From the NCBI GenBank assembly GCA_000720375.1, contig JOAA01000012.1, forward strand, positions 186,001 to 250,000: DNA of 64,000 nt, written 5' to 3'. Shown in pieces: positions 60,024-64,000 of this stretch (its first letter is position 1; each line of letters begins with the position of its first letter). The notes under the pieces are model-generated. The model was given only the letters and a program-made list of their open reading frames with translations, had not been told where the DNA came from and did not search any database. Made by a program: the position numbers and the translations under genes. The stretch comes from Rhodococcus rhodnii. Lineage in GTDB: Bacteria; Actinomycetota; Actinomycetes; Mycobacteriales; Pseudonocardiaceae.

Positions 60024-60606
60024 TCCACGTCAGATCCGTCAGGAGATCGAACGCACGCAACGCGATCTGAGCGCCGATGTGGACGCGCTGACCGACAAGG
60101 TGACGCCAGGCAAGATCATGCGACGGCGGACCGATCGCGTCCGGCGCGGGATGACGAACCTGCGCGAAAGGGTGATGGGCAGCGCATCCGACACCGCATC
60201 CACTGCGGGAGACCAGGTCAACCGGGCGACCACGGCCGTGTCCGACGCCGTTTCCGAGACGCCGCAGGCGATCCGTCGGGGAACGGAAGGAAATCCGTTG
60301 GCGGCAGGTCTGATCGCGTTCGGTCTCGGCTGGCTGACCGCGTCGCTGGTGCCTGCCAGCAAGGCGGAACAGCAAGTGGCCGACCAGGCCAAGCAAGCCG
60401 TCAAGGACCACTCCGAACAACTGGGCGAGATGGCCGGCCAGGTCAAGGACCGGCTCAGCGAGCCGGCGCAGCAGGCGGCCCAGCAAGTCAAAGCAACGGC
60501 CCAGGATGCCGCGGGCACCGTCAGCGACGAGGCCCGTTCGGCTGCCGAAGACGTGAAGGACCGTGCTCAGGAAGGCAAATCGGCCGTCCAGGAGCAGCGG
60601 CCCTAA
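60010..60606 (+). CDS. DUF3618 domain protein
   Basis: This is a 198-residue protein. IRQEIERTQRDLSADVDALTDKV at residues about 9-31 (in part) is the DUF3618 signature. One hydrophobic segment LIAFGLGWLTASLV near 100 is followed by long Ala/Gln/Lys-rich amphipathic helices (DQAKQAVKDHSEQLGEMAG) similar to desiccation and osmotic stress proteins. ATG 60010 overlaps the holin-like gene. Together the operon likely protects the membrane under stress. Confidence 0.9.
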   Translation: MTTDDPRQIRQEIERTQRDLSADVDALTDKVTPGKIMRRRTDRVRRGMTNLRERVMGSASDTASTAGDQVNRATTAVSDAVSETPQAIRRGTEGNPLAAGLIAFGLGWLTASLVPASKAEQQVADQAKQAVKDHSEQLGEMAGQVKDRLSEPAQQAAQQVKATAQDAAGTVSDEARSAAEDVKDRAQEGKSAVQEQRP

Positions 60607-60615
60607 TGAGGCATT

Positions 60616-60648
60616 CGGTGGTGGCCGTCGTGGCGACGGCCACCACCG
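60616..60648 (+). terminator. Hairpin terminator after the envelope stress operon
   Basis: CGGTGGTGGCCGTCG pairs perfectly over 15 bp with CGACGGCCACCACCG around the loop TGG, starting 10 bp after the DUF3618 stop. Confidence 0.75.
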
Positions 60649-60681
60649 GCCAATGTGTGCAGTCGCCTACGATTCACCGGC

Positions 60682-61014
60682 ATGACAGTCGTTCGATCGC
60701 TGGTGCTGTTCGCGTTGGCCGCTCTGGCTGAGATCGGTGGCGCTTGGCTGGTGTGGCAAGGCGTCCGGGAACACCGGGGTCTACTGTGGATCGCAGCGGG
60801 CGTGGTCGCGCTCGGTGTCTACGGCTTCGTCGCCACTTTCCAACCGGACCCGCATTTCGGTCGGATCCTTGCCGCGTATGGCGGCGTGTTCGTCGCGGGA
60901 TCGTTGGCGTGGGGCGTGATCGTCGACAAGTTCCGTCCCGATGTCTGGGACTACGCCGGGGCGGCGATCTGTCTCGTGGGTGTCCTGGTGATCATGTACG
61001 CGCCCCGAGGCTAG
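60682..61014 (+). CDS. ynfA: YnfA family small membrane protein
   Basis: This 110-residue protein has four transmembrane helices and the family motifs [21 protein letters not shown] and [15 protein letters not shown]. YnfA resembles small multidrug resistance transporters; efflux of cationic compounds has been proposed. It is preceded by a terminator and appears monocistronic. Confidence 0.92.
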   Translation: MTVVRSLVLFALAALAEIGGAWLVWQGVREHRGLLWIAAGVVALGVYGFVATFQPDPHFGRILAAYGGVFVAGSLAWGVIVDKFRPDVWDYAGAAICLVGVLVIMYAPRG

Positions 61015-61072
61015 TCCAGGCGGCTGAACGGATCTGGCGTGATCGTGGGCTTTGTGGTTAGCCTCAGTGCCC

Positions 61073-62164
61073 ATGACCGCCCCCTTGATTGACACAGTTG
61101 TCTGGGGCACAGGCAACATTGGCCGTGCGGCGATCCGCGCCATCGAGGCCCATCCGGCCCTGCGGCTGCATGGCGTGATCGTGCACAGTCCGGACAAGGC
61201 CGGCCGCGACGCGGGCGAGCTGGCTGGTCTGGACCGGCAGTTGGGCATCACGGCGAGCACCGATGTGGACGCGGTGCTGGCGGCGAGCCCGAAAGCCCTT
61301 GTCTACGCGGCGTCCGGCGAGGTCAGGCCCAATGAGGCGGTCGACGACATCATCAAGGCCATCCGTGTCGGCGCAGTTGTTGTGACACCGTCGGTTTACG
61401 CACTCTACGACCAGCGCAACGCGCCCCCGGAACTGCGGGATCCGCTGCTGGCCGCGGTCAAGGAGGGCGGCGGCTCGCTGTTCGTGTCCGGGGTGGACCC
61501 CGGGTGGGGAAACGATGTCCTGCCGTTGCTGATCAGCGGTGTCGCCACGGACATCGACGTGATCCGGTGCCAGGAGATCTTCGACTACACCACGTACGAC
61601 CAGCCTGACTCGGTGCGCTGGCTGGTCGGAATGGGCCAGCCGATGGACTATTCGCCGCCGATGGTCGCGCCCGGCATCCCGACCATGGTGTGGGGTGGCC
61701 AGATCCGGTTGATGGCCCGCGCGCTCGGCGCCGAGATCGACGAGATCCGGGAGACCGTGGCCCGTCGCGAACTCGAGGAGACCGTGACGACCAAGCTGAT
61801 GGGGGACTTCGAGAAGGGCACGCAGGGTGCGCTCCGGTTCGAGGTCCAGGGCATCATCTCCGGCGCGCAGCGGATCGTGATCGAGCATGTCACGCGCATT
61901 CACCCGGCCTGCGCGCCGGACTGGCCGATGCCGCCGACCGGCGACGGGGCCCATCGGGTGATCATCGAGGGCAACCCGCGCATCGAGGTCTCGGTCGAGG
62001 CGACCGACGAAAACGAGAACAGGTCCGCGGGCGGCAACGCCACCGCCGTCGGCAGGCTTGTCGGCGCGATCGACTGGCTCGTCGACGCGGAACCCGGGCT
62101 GTACGACGCGATCGACGTGCCGCTTCGGCCGGCCGTCGGCAAGTTCTGCAGACGCGGCGCGTGA
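61073..62164 (+). CDS. DapB-like NAD(P)-dependent dehydrogenase
   Basis: This is a 363-residue protein. An N-terminal Rossmann motif VVWGTGNIGRAAIRAI (residues about 9-24) is of dihydrodipicolinate reductase N-domain type. The C-terminal part is not DapB but resembles the large group of 2,4-diaminopentanoate dehydrogenase-like proteins common in steroid- and lipid-degrading actinobacteria. The substrate is unknown. Its stop lies 47 bp before the carboxymuconolactone-type gene, with a KstR-like operator between. Confidence 0.87.
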   Translation: MTAPLIDTVVWGTGNIGRAAIRAIEAHPALRLHGVIVHSPDKAGRDAGELAGLDRQLGITASTDVDAVLAASPKALVYAASGEVRPNEAVDDIIKAIRVGAVVVTPSVYALYDQRNAPPELRDPLLAAVKEGGGSLFVSGVDPGWGNDVLPLLISGVATDIDVIRCQEIFDYTTYDQPDSVRWLVGMGQPMDYSPPMVAPGIPTMVWGGQIRLMARALGAEIDEIRETVARRELEETVTTKLMGDFEKGTQGALRFEVQGIISGAQRIVIEHVTRIHPACAPDWPMPPTGDGAHRVIIEGNPRIEVSVEATDENENRSAGGNATAVGRLVGAIDWLVDAEPGLYDAIDVPLRPAVGKFCRRGA

Positions 62165-62169
62165 CAAAC

Positions 62170-62183
62170 TAGAACTTGTTCTA
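62170..62183. promoter_or_regulatory. KstR-type operator
   Basis: TAGAACTTGTTCTA is a perfect palindrome matching the KstR consensus TNNAACNNGTTNNA of actinobacterial cholesterol-catabolism genes. It overlaps a TAATAC/TACGAT -10-like element and lies 28 bp before the next gene. Confidence 0.7.
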
Positions 62184-62211
62184 ATACGATGGCGGTCGGG
62201 AAGGAGCAGGC

Positions 62212-62694
62212 ATGAACATCGACATTCCCGACGGCAAGGACCCGATCGCGTACGTGTGGGGCGAGATGGTGCCGGGCATCGGGACCGCCGCCGCGAACTT
62301 CTCACTGGCCGTGTACGCCAACACAACCCTTGGGCTGCGTGAGTTCGAGGCCGCGCGGCTGCGGATCGCGCAGATCAACGGATGCATGTTCTGCCTCGAC
62401 TGGCGCACCGAACGCGACGGCGAGAAGGTCGAGGACGAGTTCCTCGATGCGGTGACCAATTGGCGCACAACGGAAAGCTTCGACGACCGGACCCGGCTGG
62501 CCGCCGAGTACGCCGAGCGGTACGCGATCGACCACCACAGCCTGGACGAGGAGTTCTGGGGCCGGATGACCCAGCACTACAGCCAAGCCGAGATCGTCGA
62601 GCTGAGCATGAGTATCGGCTCGTGGCTGGCGTTCGGCAGACTCAACCACGTCCTCGGTCTCGACGCGATGTGCGTGCTGCCCAACAAGGTCTGA
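62212..62694 (+). CDS. Carboxymuconolactone decarboxylase (AhpD-like) family protein
   Basis: This is a 160-residue all-helical protein. EFEAARLRIAQINGCMFCLD carries the CxxC of AhpD-like peroxidase/decarboxylase proteins, with a His in LSMSIGSWLAFGRLNHVL (in part). GGAAGGAG precedes the ATG. The KstR-type palindrome upstream and the convergent cholesterol oxidase suggest a role linked to sterol catabolism, for example handling a ring-cleavage product or peroxide; this is inference. Confidence 0.87.
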   Translation: MNIDIPDGKDPIAYVWGEMVPGIGTAAANFSLAVYANTTLGLREFEAARLRIAQINGCMFCLDWRTERDGEKVEDEFLDAVTNWRTTESFDDRTRLAAEYAERYAIDHHSLDEEFWGRMTQHYSQAEIVELSMSIGSWLAFGRLNHVLGLDAMCVLPNKV

Positions 62695-62728
62695 GCATGG
62701 CGGGGCGCGATGCCCCGCCAGTGTCGCC

Positions 62729-64000
<1,272 letters not shown>

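Overview
This is a high-GC window with many GTG starts, strong Shine-Dalgarno sites and densely packed two-strand coding. It contains actinobacterial families such as PepSY, PspC, Sir2, KstR-like and IdeR-like operators, DUF6098, DUF4247 and DUF3618. Together these point to a filamentous actinomycete, most likely Pseudonocardiales (an Amycolatopsis or Kibdelosporangium type organism); the genus is my inference. No rRNA, tRNA, CRISPR array, transposase or prophage was found. The window is chromosomal accessory sequence rich in secreted enzymes.

Layout. 1-7.9 kb (minus): a sugar-utilisation operon, lacI > lipoprotein binding protein > two MalFG-type permeases > secreted glucoamylase/GH144-like enzyme > GH39 > GH13 (cut by the window edge). 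A 12-bp palindrome occurs in lacI and again before the divergent lectin gene at 8.1 kb. 9.4-20 kb: amidohydrolase, secreted amine oxidase facing a secreted lysyl oxidase, MFS pump/TetR pair, oxidoreductase/AraC pair, PepSY protein, carboxylate-amine ligase. 19.7-24 kb: iron and stress functions (haem-oxygenase-like protein, CDGSH protein, methyltransferase, hemerythrin, DUF1330, DnaJ-like). 24.0-25.1 kb: remnants of a siderophore ABC transporter (binding protein, two permeases, ATPase) that still lie behind an IdeR-type iron box.

25-45 kb: two secreted sugar-dehydrogenase-type propellers (one fused to ThuA, PKD and CBM domains beside a sugar isomerase), a phytase/esterase-like protein, TetR/NmrA pair, an 891-residue cyclase-like/NB-ARC/TPR STAND protein, a bacterial Leg1-family protein, a metzincin-like protein and a GH30 enzyme. 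45-52.5 kb: exported M20 hydrolase, subtilase, aldehyde dehydrogenase, pseudouridine synthase, glycosyltransferase.

52.6-64 kb: a four-gene translationally coupled operon ending in a membrane-anchored spermidine-synthase-like enzyme; a Tet(M)/Otr(A)-like ribosomal protection GTPase with a possible leader peptide and attenuator; Sir2; a stress-type envelope operon (coiled-coil protein, holin-like protein, DUF3618) behind a SigB-like promoter; then YnfA, a DapB-like dehydrogenase, a carboxymuconolactone decarboxylase-like protein under a KstR-type operator, and a partial cholesterol oxidase, suggesting sterol use.

The best candidates for something undescribed are the cyclase-STAND fusion, the four-gene polyamine-synthase-like membrane operon, and the ribosomal-protection leader. 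Two nearly identical 48-bp palindromes between convergent genes look like a dispersed bidirectional terminator family.
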